From: Cecembia calidifontis
GTDB lineage: Bacteria; Bacteroidota; Bacteroidia; Cytophagales; Cyclobacteriaceae
Reading direction: 5' to 3'
NCBI RefSeq assembly: GCF_004216715.1
Contig: NZ_SGXG01000001.1
Span: 4,654,501-4,718,500, forward strand
Length of the DNA stretch: 64,000 nucleotides
Shown here: positions 17,551 to 26,500 of the stretch, in pieces
Layout of the letters: the number at the start of each line of letters is the position of its first letter
Numbering within the stretch: position 1 is the first letter of the stretch
Translations under genes and position numbers: made by a program
Notes under the pieces: generated by a model
What the model was told of the DNA's origin: nothing
The model's input: only the letters and a program-made list of their open reading frames with translations
Databases searched by the model: none

Positions 17551-18276
17551 ATGAGAAAATATCATTTGCATTTATATAGTAATTCTTCAAAAAAATATGC
17601 CACTTCCATCATTTTCGGTATATTTTTTTTGGTTTCAGGAGGACTTTCCCATGCCCAAAATTTCCAAAAGTAGGCAACTGATAGAAATCAAACATTATTG
17701 ATTGGAATTGGGCCTTCAGCTTTTTATGGTGACAATGGCGGAGAATATTCTTTCATGAAGTTTCCGGTCCGACCAAACATTTCAGTAGGATATACCAAAA
17801 ACCTCATTAATTTCCTACAGTTACGCTTAACCTCCGGATACCAGAGATTGGTCAGTTGGGATGGCTTCAATCAGGGGCTCATTGAAAATTGGGCAAATAG
17901 AGGAAAACCTTATGCTTTTCAGGGAGGGGCATTGTATTTTGACATCATGCCGCAGTTTCTCCTTTTTCCTCAGGACCATGTCAGCAACAGACCCAGGTTC
18001 AATGCTTATGGAGGTGTAGGCCTTGGAGCAATTTTTGTCAATAGAGAGCAACGGGTATACCACGAAAGCGGAGACAAAATCTCTAGGGTGAACACCTTGA
18101 CTTCTTACATTCCGCTCAGGGCTGGAATCAGTTATAGGGTTGGCTACCTTTATAATATCGGAATGGAAGGCACTTTTATGCACACCTTCAGCGATGATCT
18201 TGATGGACATCTTGGCCATAATTTCCGCAATGACCATTTGGGACAATTAAACCTGATCCTGATGCGGTATTTTTAA
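17551..18276 (+). pseudogene. Outer-membrane beta-barrel protein gene with an in-frame TAG
   Basis: ATG at 17551 begins a 40-codon stretch with a signal peptide (hydrophobic core IIFGIFFLVSGG, cleavage after SHA-Q), then TAG at 17671-17673, and the same frame continues for 200 more codons of an alternating, glycine/aromatic-rich outer-membrane barrel (LLIGIGPSAFYG start, FRNDHLGQLNLILMRYF end with the terminal Phe typical of barrels). With the stop just after the signal peptide, no exported barrel can be made without readthrough. A TTG at 17698 gives only a signal-less product. The function is unknown. Confidence 0.75.
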
Positions 18277-18365
18277 ACTTTAAACATTTAAGCCTTAAAG
18301 TGATAATCTCTTCTCCTCCTCCCCAAAATCCTTAATCCTCTTTATCCCTAGATCGAGAAGGCCCT

Positions 18366-18505
18366 ACCTCCCTCCGTCCCTTCGTCTCCAAGTCCCTAAG
18401 TCCCTTCATCACTCAGTCCACCTGTCCCCCAGTCTCTTAATCACTAAGTCACCCTTTCCCTTCGTCCCTAAATCCCTTCCTCCCTCAGTCCCCAAGTCCC
18501 TCATC
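18366..18505. repeat. Degenerate 8-bp tandem array (about 17 units)
   Basis: The tract can be written as consecutive octamers CTCCGTCC, CTTCGTCT, CCAAGTCC, CTAAGTCC, CTTCATCA, CTCAGTCC, ACCTGTCC, CCCAGTCT, CTTAATCA, CTAAGTCA and so on to CTCAGTCC, CCAAGTCC, with a consensus near CTNAGTCC. It begins about 90 bp after the stop of the broken barrel gene. It cannot be a coding repeat because of the period. It is the clearest member of a family also seen at about 10804, 15381, 16510 and 17045. Confidence 0.75.
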
Positions 18506-18587
18506 AATCCAACAACAAATCCCGTTCATCAATCCAATTTCCCTACCATATCAAATCCATATTTTCATTGGTTTTTGTATTTTTAAT

Positions 18588-20033
18588 TACTGTCGTCCGA
18601 CTAAAATAAGAAATTTAAAATAAAGTCCTCTAATGAAGTTTTAGAGGTGTTTTTTGTTGAAAGTCAAAAAGCACCCCCTATCCGGAAAGGAATAATTGGG
18701 TTTGTACATTTTGGATGTCTTTTTGAAATATACTTTTAAAGTAAGCTTCAGGAAAAAGTAGGAACTTTTCAAGACTGACGTAGGAGCAAAGATTTTTTGC
18801 GGCTACCATGACCATGGTCGAGAAGTCTTCAGCCTCTTTTATCCGCTTATGTAGAACTGTAAACAGGAGGTTGAGTATCAATGCCACCCAAATCTGGATT
18901 TTGATCCCGTTCTCGCTGTCCGACAAAAAATATCTGAGTTCAAAATTCTGCTTGATCTGCTTGAAAAGCACTTCGATAACCCACCTGTTCTTATAGAGAA
19001 GAGCTATGGTTAGGGCATCCAATCCCTTAAGATTGGTGATAAACTCCAGCGTTTCACCGCTTTCAGGGTCAGCATAAACCACCAGTCTGGCTTCAACTGT
19101 CCGAGAAACTCCCTTCTCCCTGTAGCTCAGTGAGATAATCTGGTCCTTGATGATGTCCAAGGCATGCGTACAGTCAAACTCACTGACCACTTCATATCTT
19201 GCATTGTCTTTTTTTCTGGTCACAAAATATCTGTTTGAACTGTCCCACTTTTCAAAGCAGGAATAGCGGTTATATCCTTTGTCGAAAACAGCTATCCCGT
19301 GCTCAGGCAGATCCATCACTTTTAAAAACATATTTTCATTTGTGGCCGCAGAACGGATACATATGAAGTTGGGAACGCCTTCTGCCAGATTCATTTTGGC
19401 AAATATCTTGGCACCACCTTTTTTCTTTCCGTTCAGGGGATTGCGTCCGGCCCCTCTGAGGATTTCCTTGAACAGCGTGACCGTTGAGGAATCAAAAACC
19501 TCAACACGGCTGAGGTCGACCTCTCCACCGATATCGAGCCAATTTCCTACCAAAGATGCCCTATAGTATGAATACAGCCCTTTGTATAGTTGTTCAAAAA
19601 CACGATAACTGCGTTTACGGTTTGCATCAGAAAGGGTACTCCTGGCAGGTAGCTGCTTCATTCCAAAAGGAATAAGCTTGGTTATGATCAGGCCGATGTT
19701 TTTGCAGACCTCTCTAAGACTGCTGTTTCTGGTCAACACCGCATAAAACATGCAGATGAAGTGATCACTTGTTTTGAGTTTCTTGTAGTACCTATCCGAG
19801 TTTTCTTCCTCAACGACCTGATTCAATAGCTCTTTGGGAATAAGAGAGAGGAGTTGAGCGATAATAGGATGCCCAGACAAAAATTTATGCTTAAATTGTG
19901 TCACGTTGTTGGTTCTTGGTCGAAACAACAATATGAAAAAGATGGGTAAGCTCCAAAAGGGCTGCCCATCTTTGATTTTTGTACTATTCTAGGATTTTAT
20001 TTTTTATATTGCCTCAGTTCTCGGACGACAGTA
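18588..20033 (-). mobile_element. IS4-family insertion sequence
   Basis: The element is about 1446 bp, with ends TACTGTCGTCCGA on both sides (inverted), flanked by a 9-bp direct repeat ATTTTTAAT at 18579-18587 and 20034-20042 (10 bp if the boundary is drawn one base further in). It is inserted 30 bp upstream of the ATG of the BNR-repeat protein gene, with its transposase pointing away from that gene. Confidence 0.88.
18678..19931 (-). CDS. IS4-family transposase
   Basis: A transposase of up to 417 residues, with an N-terminal DUF4372-type domain (SGHPIIAQLLSLIP...SDRYYKKLKTSDHFICM) and an IS4 DDE core: DSSTVTLF (first Asp), FDKGYNRYSCFEKW (second Asp) and the YREK-type motif YKNRWVIEVLFKQIKQNF carrying the Glu. 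The start is uncertain: TTG at 19931, or GTG at 19904 (VTQFKHKF), which fits family N-termini better. No disruption is seen. Confidence 0.93.
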   Translation of the reverse strand: MLFRPRTNNVTQFKHKFLSGHPIIAQLLSLIPKELLNQVVEEENSDRYYKKLKTSDHFICMFYAVLTRNSSLREVCKNIGLIITKLIPFGMKQLPARSTLSDANRKRSYRVFEQLYKGLYSYYRASLVGNWLDIGGEVDLSRVEVFDSSTVTLFKEILRGAGRNPLNGKKKGGAKIFAKMNLAEGVPNFICIRSAATNENMFLKVMDLPEHGIAVFDKGYNRYSCFEKWDSSNRYFVTRKKDNARYEVVSEFDCTHALDIIKDQIISLSYREKGVSRTVEARLVVYADPESGETLEFITNLKGLDALTIALLYKNRWVIEVLFKQIKQNFELRYFLSDSENGIKIQIWVALILNLLFTVLHKRIKEAEDFSTMVMVAAKNLCSYVSLEKFLLFPEAYFKSIFQKDIQNVQTQLFLSG

Positions 20034-20072
20034 ATTTTTAATTGAAATAGAAATCACAAAACCCATTCATTC

Positions 20073-23000
20073 ATGCACAATATTTACAGAAAATTAACCC
20101 AAATAAGCTGGCTGGGATTGATGTTGCTTTTGGTAATTTCTTTCCCGATGAGCTCTGTTTTGGCCCAACAGGTCGACATGAGCCAATTTAAGGCCATGAA
20201 AACCAGAAATGTAGGACCTGCTGCCATGAGCGGCAGGGTGACGGCAATTGATGCAGTACATGCCCAACCTAATATTATCTATGCCGGATCTGCTTCAGGA
20301 GGGCTTTGGAAATCCACTTCAGGAGGCATCACCTGGAGCCCGATTTTTGATGAGGAAAGGGTGCATTCAATAGGTGCCATTTCCATCTTTCAGAAAAATC
20401 CCAATATCATTTGGGTAGGAACAGGTGAAGGTAATCCAAGGAACTCCCTCAATATGGGATATGGCGTCTACCGTTCCCTTGATGCCGGCAAAACCTGGCA
20501 ATTGATGGGATTGGAAAAAACACGTGCCATCCACCGCATCATTGTCCATCCTGATGATCCCAACACCGTTTTTGTAGGAGCAATTGGTTCACCTTGGGGC
20601 GAACAGGAAGAAAGGGGAGTGTATAAAACCACAGACGGCGGAAAAACCTGGAAAAAAATCCTATATGTGGATAGCAAAACAGGCGTGGGGGAAATGATCA
20701 TGGATCCCAACAATCCCAACAAACTCTTTGTCAATATGTGGGAACACCGCCGTTATCCCTGGTTTTTCAAATCAGGAGGCCCATCCTCTGGACTGTATGT
20801 GACCATCGATGGAGGGGACAACTGGAAAAAGTTGGATGAGAAAAACGGACTTCCTAAAGGAGAGCTTGGAAGAATGGGTTTGGCCATTTCCAAAGCCAAT
20901 TCCAACAAGGTCTATGCCCTGATAGAATCTTCAAAAAACGCCCTGTATGTTTCTGAAGATGGCGGCGACAATTTTAAAATGGTCAACGACAAACCTGAAA
21001 TCGGAGACCGGCCATTTTACTACTTTGAAATATTTGCTGATCCTAAAAACGCGGACAGACTATATACTTTGTATTCCAGGGTAGGCATGTCTGAAGATGG
21101 AGGCCGCAGCTTTACCCAATTGCTGAGCTATGAGGGTGTTCACCCGGACCATCATGCCTGGTACATTCATCCTGAGGATCCCGCTTACATGATTGATGGG
21201 AACGATGGAGGTTTGAATATTACCCGAGATGGAGGTAAAACCTGGTATTTTGCAGAAAACCTACCCTTAGGGCAATGGTACCATATCAATGTGGACAATG
21301 AGGTACCTTACAATATTTATGGAGGACTTCAGGACAATGGAAGCTGGGTCGGACCTGCTTACGCCTGGAGACGGGACGGTATCCGCAATACCTACTGGCA
21401 GGAAATCATGTTCGGAGACGGATTTGATGTAGTGCCTGATCCGGAAAATTCAAGGTACGGGTACGCCATGTCCCAAGGAGGCAATGTAGCCCGTTATGAC
21501 AAAGAAACCGGGCATAAAAGAAATATTAGGCCTACCCATCCCGATAAAGATGTATTCCTCAGGTTCAACTGGAATGCCGCCATTGCACAATCCCCACATG
21601 ATGCTGCGACCATTTACTATGGCAGTCAGTTTCTGCACAAAAGCACGGACAGGGGTGAAACCTGGGAAATCATTTCCCCTGACCTGACCACCAATGACCC
21701 CGAAAAACAAAAACAACAGGAAACAGGAGGCTTGACCTATGACATTACCGGTGCTGAAAACCATACCACCATTATCGCAATAGCGCCAAGTCCAATCGAC
21801 CCCAACGTAATTTGGGTGGGAACAGATGACGGCAATTTACAGGTAACCAGAGATGGTGGGAAAACCTGGACCAATACCGCTGCCAAATTACCGGGACTTC
21901 CAAAAAACAGTTGGATCCCACAAATCCAGGCATCCCGTTATGATGCAGGAGAGGCATGGGTTGTGGCAAACAATTACAGAAACAACGATTTCACGGCTTA
22001 CGCATACCGCACCAAAAACTATGGCAATACTTACGAGCGCATTGCTGATGATAACAAAGTCTGGGGTTATACCTTGTCCATTATTCAGGATCCGGTAGAA
22101 CCTAATCTGGTATTTCTAGGGACTGAATTCGGGTTGTATGTCAGTTTTGACAATGCCAAAACATGGAACCAATGGAGACATGGCTATCCAAACGCCGTTT
22201 CCACCTACGATATGGTCATTCAGGAAAGGGAAGCCGATTTAGTGATAGGCACATTCGGACGATCCATCTATGTACTGGATGATATCCGCCCCCTAAGGGT
22301 CTATGCGAAAAACCAGGGCAAGGCACCAACAGCAAAAATCACTGCAGTCGAACCTTCAGAAGCCTACCAGGCTGAAATCCATCAGCCTCACGGAGAGCGC
22401 TTCCCTGCAGATGGGAAATATGCTGCTGAGAACAGACCATTTGGAGGCAGATTGCATTTCATCATCAATGATTCCGGTAAAGAAAAAATGGACTCTGTAA
22501 CTGTAGCCATTTTCAATGCCGCAGGTGAGCAGATCAGAACATTGAAAATCTTACCGCAGCAAGGTGTAAACCAAGTGATCTGGAACCTGGACCGAAAATC
22601 CGCAGCAGACATCCCTTCAGGATGGGGGGGCCAATCAGGCAGAGCGAGAGGATTCTTTGAGCCAAGCGGAGGCCCTGCGCTACCGGGAACTTACAAAGTT
22701 GTGTTTACTTATGGCGACACATCGGCAGAAACGAGTATCAAAGTAAATGCAGACCCAAGGATCGAACCTGCTTTGGCAAATCTTCAGGCAAGGGAAAACT
22801 TCCTGAAAGAAGCTGAATTGCTTGCAGCTGATGTCATGAAAGCAACAAGACAGCTGGATGAAGCAAAAAGGGTAATTGACAAACTCTTGGCTTATGCCAA
22901 AGATGTGAATACGGATGAAGTGAAAGAATTGGTAAAATTGGCCAATGATACTAAGAAAAAAGTGGATGCAACCAGAGAGGCATTCTATGGGCCGAGCAGA

Positions 23001-23246
23001 GAAGGGCAGGGTATCGTGAGGAATTTGTTCCCGACGACCATGACCAGGTTATTTGCGCCAAGAAGTTATGCCAGCTCATCCTTCGGAGCTCCAGGAGCTA
23101 CTGAACAGCGGCTGATGCAGCATGCCAAAGAAAGTGCTGAAGAGGCTATGAAGGTCTGGAAAGCTTTCTTTGAAAATGACTGGAAACCTTTTGAAGAAAA
23201 AGCAAAAGCCACACAGATTGATATTTTCCAGGCCATTGAAAAATAA
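20073..23246 (+). CDS. Secreted BNR/sortilin-like (VPS10) repeat beta-propeller protein
   Basis: A large extracytoplasmic protein of 1057 residues, often annotated as glycosyl hydrolase although no catalytic residue can be assigned. A signal peptide (MHNIYRK...SVLAQQ) precedes about 750 residues packed with BNR/Asp-box-like motifs (S-x-DGGKTW, repeated at least ten times, for example TSGGITW, TTDGGKTW, TRDGGKTW, STDRGETW), which should form one or two beta-propellers. A FlgD-like/beta-sandwich segment (about 790-900) and an alpha-helical C-terminus (about 905-1057) follow. The IS4 insertion 30 bp upstream may have separated it from its promoter. A strong terminator follows. Confidence 0.85.
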   Translation: MHNIYRKLTQISWLGLMLLLVISFPMSSVLAQQVDMSQFKAMKTRNVGPAAMSGRVTAIDAVHAQPNIIYAGSASGGLWKSTSGGITWSPIFDEERVHSIGAISIFQKNPNIIWVGTGEGNPRNSLNMGYGVYRSLDAGKTWQLMGLEKTRAIHRIIVHPDDPNTVFVGAIGSPWGEQEERGVYKTTDGGKTWKKILYVDSKTGVGEMIMDPNNPNKLFVNMWEHRRYPWFFKSGGPSSGLYVTIDGGDNWKKLDEKNGLPKGELGRMGLAISKANSNKVYALIESSKNALYVSEDGGDNFKMVNDKPEIGDRPFYYFEIFADPKNADRLYTLYSRVGMSEDGGRSFTQLLSYEGVHPDHHAWYIHPEDPAYMIDGNDGGLNITRDGGKTWYFAENLPLGQWYHINVDNEVPYNIYGGLQDNGSWVGPAYAWRRDGIRNTYWQEIMFGDGFDVVPDPENSRYGYAMSQGGNVARYDKETGHKRNIRPTHPDKDVFLRFNWNAAIAQSPHDAATIYYGSQFLHKSTDRGETWEIISPDLTTNDPEKQKQQETGGLTYDITGAENHTTIIAIAPSPIDPNVIWVGTDDGNLQVTRDGGKTWTNTAAKLPGLPKNSWIPQIQASRYDAGEAWVVANNYRNNDFTAYAYRTKNYGNTYERIADDNKVWGYTLSIIQDPVEPNLVFLGTEFGLYVSFDNAKTWNQWRHGYPNAVSTYDMVIQEREADLVIGTFGRSIYVLDDIRPLRVYAKNQGKAPTAKITAVEPSEAYQAEIHQPHGERFPADGKYAAENRPFGGRLHFIINDSGKEKMDSVTVAIFNAAGEQIRTLKILPQQGVNQVIWNLDRKSAADIPSGWGGQSGRARGFFEPSGGPALPGTYKVVFTYGDTSAETSIKVNADPRIEPALANLQARENFLKEAELLAADVMKATRQLDEAKRVIDKLLAYAKDVNTDEVKELVKLANDTKKKVDATREAFYGPSREGQGIVRNLFPTTMTRLFAPRSYASSSFGAPGATEQRLMQHAKESAEEAMKVWKAFFENDWKPFEEKAKATQIDIFQAIEK

Positions 23247-23255
23247 AAAAAATCG

Positions 23256-23285
23256 AAAAAGCCCCAGTTTTGGGGCTTTTTTATT
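23256..23285 (+). terminator. Rho-independent terminator after the BNR-repeat protein gene
   Basis: Stem AAAAGCCCCA / TGGGGCTTTT with loop GTTT, followed by TTATTG; 10 bp after the stop codon. Confidence 0.85.
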
Positions 23286-23289
23286 GTTC

Positions 23290-23646
23290 TCAAATTATCC
23301 GTGCCATTCAGGCCCGGGAACATAGGAGATATTTGTTTTTTATTCGGAACGGGTATTTCCCATACTCGTTTATATTCGGAACGGGCTATACCCATTCCTA
23401 TGATATATCGGCCTTTCAGGCCTAGATCAAGCTAATTCCCGTATAATCAGGCCTGAAAGGCCGTGATAATCCAGCAATATTCACCGTACATTGCCGGAAT
23501 AACCCAATGATGGGCACAGCCCATCAATTATAACGCACATTCCCCCCAATCCTCCGAGGCCCGAGGGATCGAGATAACACAACTTTGCCCAAAGGGCATT
23601 GTGCCAGCCATAATCCTCACCGAGATGAGATTAGCGATGGATAATC
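23290..23646. repeat. Spacer with REP-like palindromes
   Basis: No gene is visible. TATTCGGAACGGG occurs at 23341-23353 and 23373-23385, each leading into a small hairpin. GGCCTTTCAGGCCT (23410-23423) and its exact complement AGGCCTGAAAGGCC (23449-23462) form a 14-bp stem with a 25-nt loop. A further GAGGCCCGAGGGATCGAG segment near 23555 resembles the palindromic unit at 5010-5035. Confidence 0.6.
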
Positions 23647-24417
23647 TCATCCCATCATCCTCTCCTCTACCCCTAATCCAAACAGGGCGAAATCATACTT
23701 GACCGGGTCTTCAGAATCAAATTCCCTTAGCCGCTCTGTCAACTCAACAGCTGTCTGCCAATCGGTCTGCTTTCGGGTAATCAACCCTAATCTTCTCCCT
23801 ATCAGGTCCACATGTAGGTCACAGGGACAGACCAACTGATAGGGTTTGATGGTCTTCCAAATTCCAAAATCCACTCCCATTTCATCCGACCGCACCATCC
23901 ATCGGAGAAACATGTTGATCCGCTTACAGGCTGCCTTCCGTTCCGGGGTAGCAATATGTTTCTTTGTCCTCTGAGGCGCATCGGGCAATTGAAAGAAAAA
24001 ATGGTGGAAATTGCTTAAAAGCTTCCCCATGATATCGATCCCAGGTGTCCATCCGATGATAAAAGCTTCCTCAAGACTCTCATGATTTTGATAATACCAG
24101 CTGAAAAATTCAATGAAATACAGGGTGTCAATATCATTAAAAGTCCTGTGTTTGAACTGAAGGAAAGGCTTTAAATCCTGTTCTTTATGATTTAACATAA
24201 AATCATAGGGAGCATAGTCCATCATTTCAAAAAGCTCCAAACACTTATTGATGATGGTCTTTCTTTGCCCCCAGGCCAAAACCGCAGCAATGAAACCCGC
24301 TATCTCAATGTCCTGTTTTTTCGAAAAACGATGGGGAATAGAAATGGGATCCAATGGGATAAAATCCGGCCGGTTAAATTCCTCTACTTTCTGGTCCAAA
24401 AAATCCTTTAAATCCAT
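23647..24417 (-). CDS. TIGR02757 family protein
   Basis: A 256-residue conserved protein of unknown function, widespread in Bacteroidota. Recognisable blocks are DPISIPHRF, AGFIAAVLAWGQRKTII, DYAPYDFMLN, RMNMFLRWMVR-like (RINMFLRWMVRSDEMGVDFGIW) and the C-terminal CDLHVDLIGRRLGL. The latter parts resemble the helix-hairpin-helix/DNA-glycosylase-like layout, but a reaction cannot be assigned. Its ATG directly follows the TAA of the gene at 24418-24972 (TAAATG), so the two are surely translated from one message. Confidence 0.85.
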   Translation of the reverse strand: MDLKDFLDQKVEEFNRPDFIPLDPISIPHRFSKKQDIEIAGFIAAVLAWGQRKTIINKCLELFEMMDYAPYDFMLNHKEQDLKPFLQFKHRTFNDIDTLYFIEFFSWYYQNHESLEEAFIIGWTPGIDIMGKLLSNFHHFFFQLPDAPQRTKKHIATPERKAACKRINMFLRWMVRSDEMGVDFGIWKTIKPYQLVCPCDLHVDLIGRRLGLITRKQTDWQTAVELTERLREFDSEDPVKYDFALFGLGVEERMMG

Positions 24418-24972
24418 TTATAGGGCTACATTCACTTCCCCACCTTGGGTACCGTCAAACCATTTGAACAATAGCTGATTGTCATTTCTTTCGGATAAAT
24501 GCCAATCGAAGCATTTCATATGGGCCAGAGAAGTAAGTCTGTCACTATCAGGATCATACAGACAAACATCAAAATCCGGAAGGCTTTTCGGGTCGGTGGT
24601 ATTCCATTTTTCCAAAAGCAACCCTTCCTCAATGAATTTAATTTTACCCCCAAAATAATATTCTTCCAGCACAGAGGGAACGCCATCCTTTCTCCTGATC
24701 TGAAAACAGGTGGGTCCAAACATGATCTGCTTGTGAACCTTGGCTTCCAACAAACCTTGGGTGTTGGGCAGTTCTTCCCAATCCGTCTTTTTAGGAACTG
24801 TAGTTTCCTTCTCAGGCCTTAGATTAGCCAAAAAACGTGACAGAGCAGAAAATACATAAGTCAGTCCTACAAAAAGAAGCCCAAAGGTAGCCATTACCGG
24901 ATAAGAGATTACGAAAATGGCATTCCATAAAAAACGGAAAATATTATGAAATATCAGTTGAAATTTATTCAT
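24418..24972 (-). CDS. Hypothetical protein with N-terminal membrane segments
   Basis: The best start is ATG at 24972 (MNKFQLIF), giving 184 residues; upstream in-frame sequence to 25203 is low-complexity spacer and unlikely to be coding. A hydrophobic region (about 8-48) should form one or two membrane helices. It is followed by a charged linker (NLRPEKETTVPKK) and a soluble domain containing HKQIMFGPTCFQIRRKDG and the tail LLFKWFDGTQGGEVNVAL. No family was recognised. It is coupled to the TIGR02757 gene downstream without any gap. Confidence 0.7.
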   Translation of the reverse strand: MNKFQLIFHNIFRFLWNAIFVISYPVMATFGLLFVGLTYVFSALSRFLANLRPEKETTVPKKTDWEELPNTQGLLEAKVHKQIMFGPTCFQIRRKDGVPSVLEEYYFGGKIKFIEEGLLLEKWNTTDPKSLPDFDVCLYDPDSDRLTSLAHMKCFDWHLSERNDNQLLFKWFDGTQGGEVNVAL

Positions 24973-25082
24973 CAGGAAGGCAATACTACACAAAGGTAAG
25001 GCTAAGGTTTTGGATTCCCAAAATGATTGGCAGTTACCATTGGATTTTATGGGGAAATGGTTACAAAGTTGAACCATTGGAA

Positions 25083-25165
25083 AGGCGGAAATATAAAGTC
25101 GGATATCGGAAGGCGGATTTCGGAAGCGAACTTTCCGATCTCCGACTTCCGACCTTCGAAATCTG
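25083..25165. repeat. 7-bp-period, self-complementary tract
   Basis: Bases from about 25098 read as heptamers GTCGGAT, ATCGGAA, GGCGGAT, TTCGGAA, GCGAACT, TTCCGAT, CTCCGAC, TTCCGAC, CTTCGAA. The first half (TCGGAA words) is complementary to the second (TTCCGA words), so the tract can fold into a long imperfect hairpin. It lies between the LysM gene stop and the next gene on the minus strand and may act as a weak terminator. The same word recurs at 36298-36333. Confidence 0.6.
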
Positions 25166-25171
25166 TCTCTA

Positions 25172-26335
25172 TTAATAAGCAATTTCCACAGGGAATCGGG
25201 CATTGACAGCCCTCAACTGATCGTAAGCAGCTTTGGAGAGTTTAATTACCAATCGGCTGTTGTCACCGGTATCTGGAAGCTTACCCACCACCCTGGCAAA
25301 AATCGTGATGTCATTTTCCTCATTCCTGACCCGCATGATGGTACCCACAGGGGCGGTACGGTGTAGTACAAGGTATTTTTTATGGTTGCCTGTTCCTTCT
25401 ATCACCTCTGCCAACCCGGTTTCTTTGATGTTTTTATAGGCTGTACTGGCGCTCGGATTGCTGATCTCCGGTTTTGGTACAGCCAATTGACCTTCAGTTC
25501 TTTGATTATTGACCACTATGGGAACAGAAGATGTCACCACTGGCACATTTGATTCCGGTTCTCGGCCTACTTTAAGCTTTTGCCCAACGGTAAGGTTGTT
25601 GGAGGACAAAGAGTTCCAATTGATGAGGTTTTCCACCTTGGCATCGTAAGCCCTGGCAATGGAAAACAGCGTTTCCCCTTGTGCCACAGTATGGGTTATC
25701 CAATCACCTGGCAAAGGTCTATTATTTAGTGAAGAAGCTGGGTTTGATGGTGCTGTGGCAGCTTTGGGTTCTTCTTTAGTTCTTGCTTCTTCCCTTGCAG
25801 CTGAAGCCCTTTCTCTATTGTTAGCAGCTCTTTCATTTGAAGCGGCTACCGGAGCACTTACCTGAACAGGGGGAGTTTGCTGTACCGGCGCAGGTGCAGG
25901 CTCAGGCTCTGCCACTCCTTTAATGATAAGGGCCTGCCCCACTGAAATATCATTGCCTTTCAATTGATTCCAGGCCATCAAGTCATTGACGGTCACTCCA
26001 TATTGACGGGAGATTGCAAAAAGGGTCTCTCCCGGAGCTACTTTGTGCAACCTCGAATCGGTAGGAATAGCAGCTTTGGTAATGTATGGAATACGGATCC
26101 TCTGCCCGGCCTTCAGACCATCTTTCAATTGTTCATTGGCTTGTAATATATCATTGATTGCTGTTTGGTACCTTCTGGAAATCCCAAAAAGTGTTTCCCC
26201 TGGATCAACCTGATGGATGATAAATGTCTTATCGCCCACCCTTTCTATACCAATGGAATCCATAGGATGGATTTCATAGGCATGGGCCTGGGCAAAAACC
26301 AAAATACCAAAACAAAGGACAATCAACTTCTTCAT
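25172..26335 (-). CDS. LysM-repeat cell-wall binding protein with C-terminal barrel domain
   Basis: An exported protein of 387 residues with signal peptide MKKLIVLCFGILVFAQAHA. Three LysM domains are visible at about 38-84, 94-139 and 213-258 (each with a PGETLF.ISR or QGETLFSIAR core and a ..VGQ.L.I end), separated by Ala/Pro/Glu-rich linkers (about 145-205). The C-terminal part (about 310-387: HRTAPVGTIMRVRN..., FARVVGKLPDTGDNSRLVIKLSKAAYDQL) resembles the RlpA-like double-psi beta-barrel. It probably binds peptidoglycan. It is divergent from the NfeD-family gene. Confidence 0.85.
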   Translation of the reverse strand: MKKLIVLCFGILVFAQAHAYEIHPMDSIGIERVGDKTFIIHQVDPGETLFGISRRYQTAINDILQANEQLKDGLKAGQRIRIPYITKAAIPTDSRLHKVAPGETLFAISRQYGVTVNDLMAWNQLKGNDISVGQALIIKGVAEPEPAPAPVQQTPPVQVSAPVAASNERAANNRERASAAREEARTKEEPKAATAPSNPASSLNNRPLPGDWITHTVAQGETLFSIARAYDAKVENLINWNSLSSNNLTVGQKLKVGREPESNVPVVTSSVPIVVNNQRTEGQLAVPKPEISNPSASTAYKNIKETGLAEVIEGTGNHKKYLVLHRTAPVGTIMRVRNEENDITIFARVVGKLPDTGDNSRLVIKLSKAAYDQLRAVNARFPVEIAY

Positions 26336-26500
26336 ATTCTACAGGATAATTAATGCACAAATTTCAGATTAATTTTATCATTTCCAAGTGAGCGGCATGT
26401 AAAGGATATATCCTTTTTTTGCTCCATGATTCTTTACGGATTATTTATAAATTCGGATATCCAAGATTATTGGTATATTCAAAAACTAAACCAATACAAG

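Noticed and set aside
16556..18276. Amber recoding (for example pyrrolysine) explaining the two in-frame TAG codons
   Set aside because: TAG is used as an ordinary stop elsewhere (for example ends of 33089 and 54431), and no recoding genes are seen; mutation is simpler.
20073..23246. Assignment of the BNR protein as a true sialidase
   Set aside because: Asp-box-like repeats are present, but no catalytic Arg triad or FRIP motif was seen.
24973..25203. N-terminal extension of the hypothetical protein up to 25203
   Set aside because: The extension translates the heptamer repeat tract and overlaps the end of the LysM gene; the ATG at 24972 is followed by a normal membrane segment.
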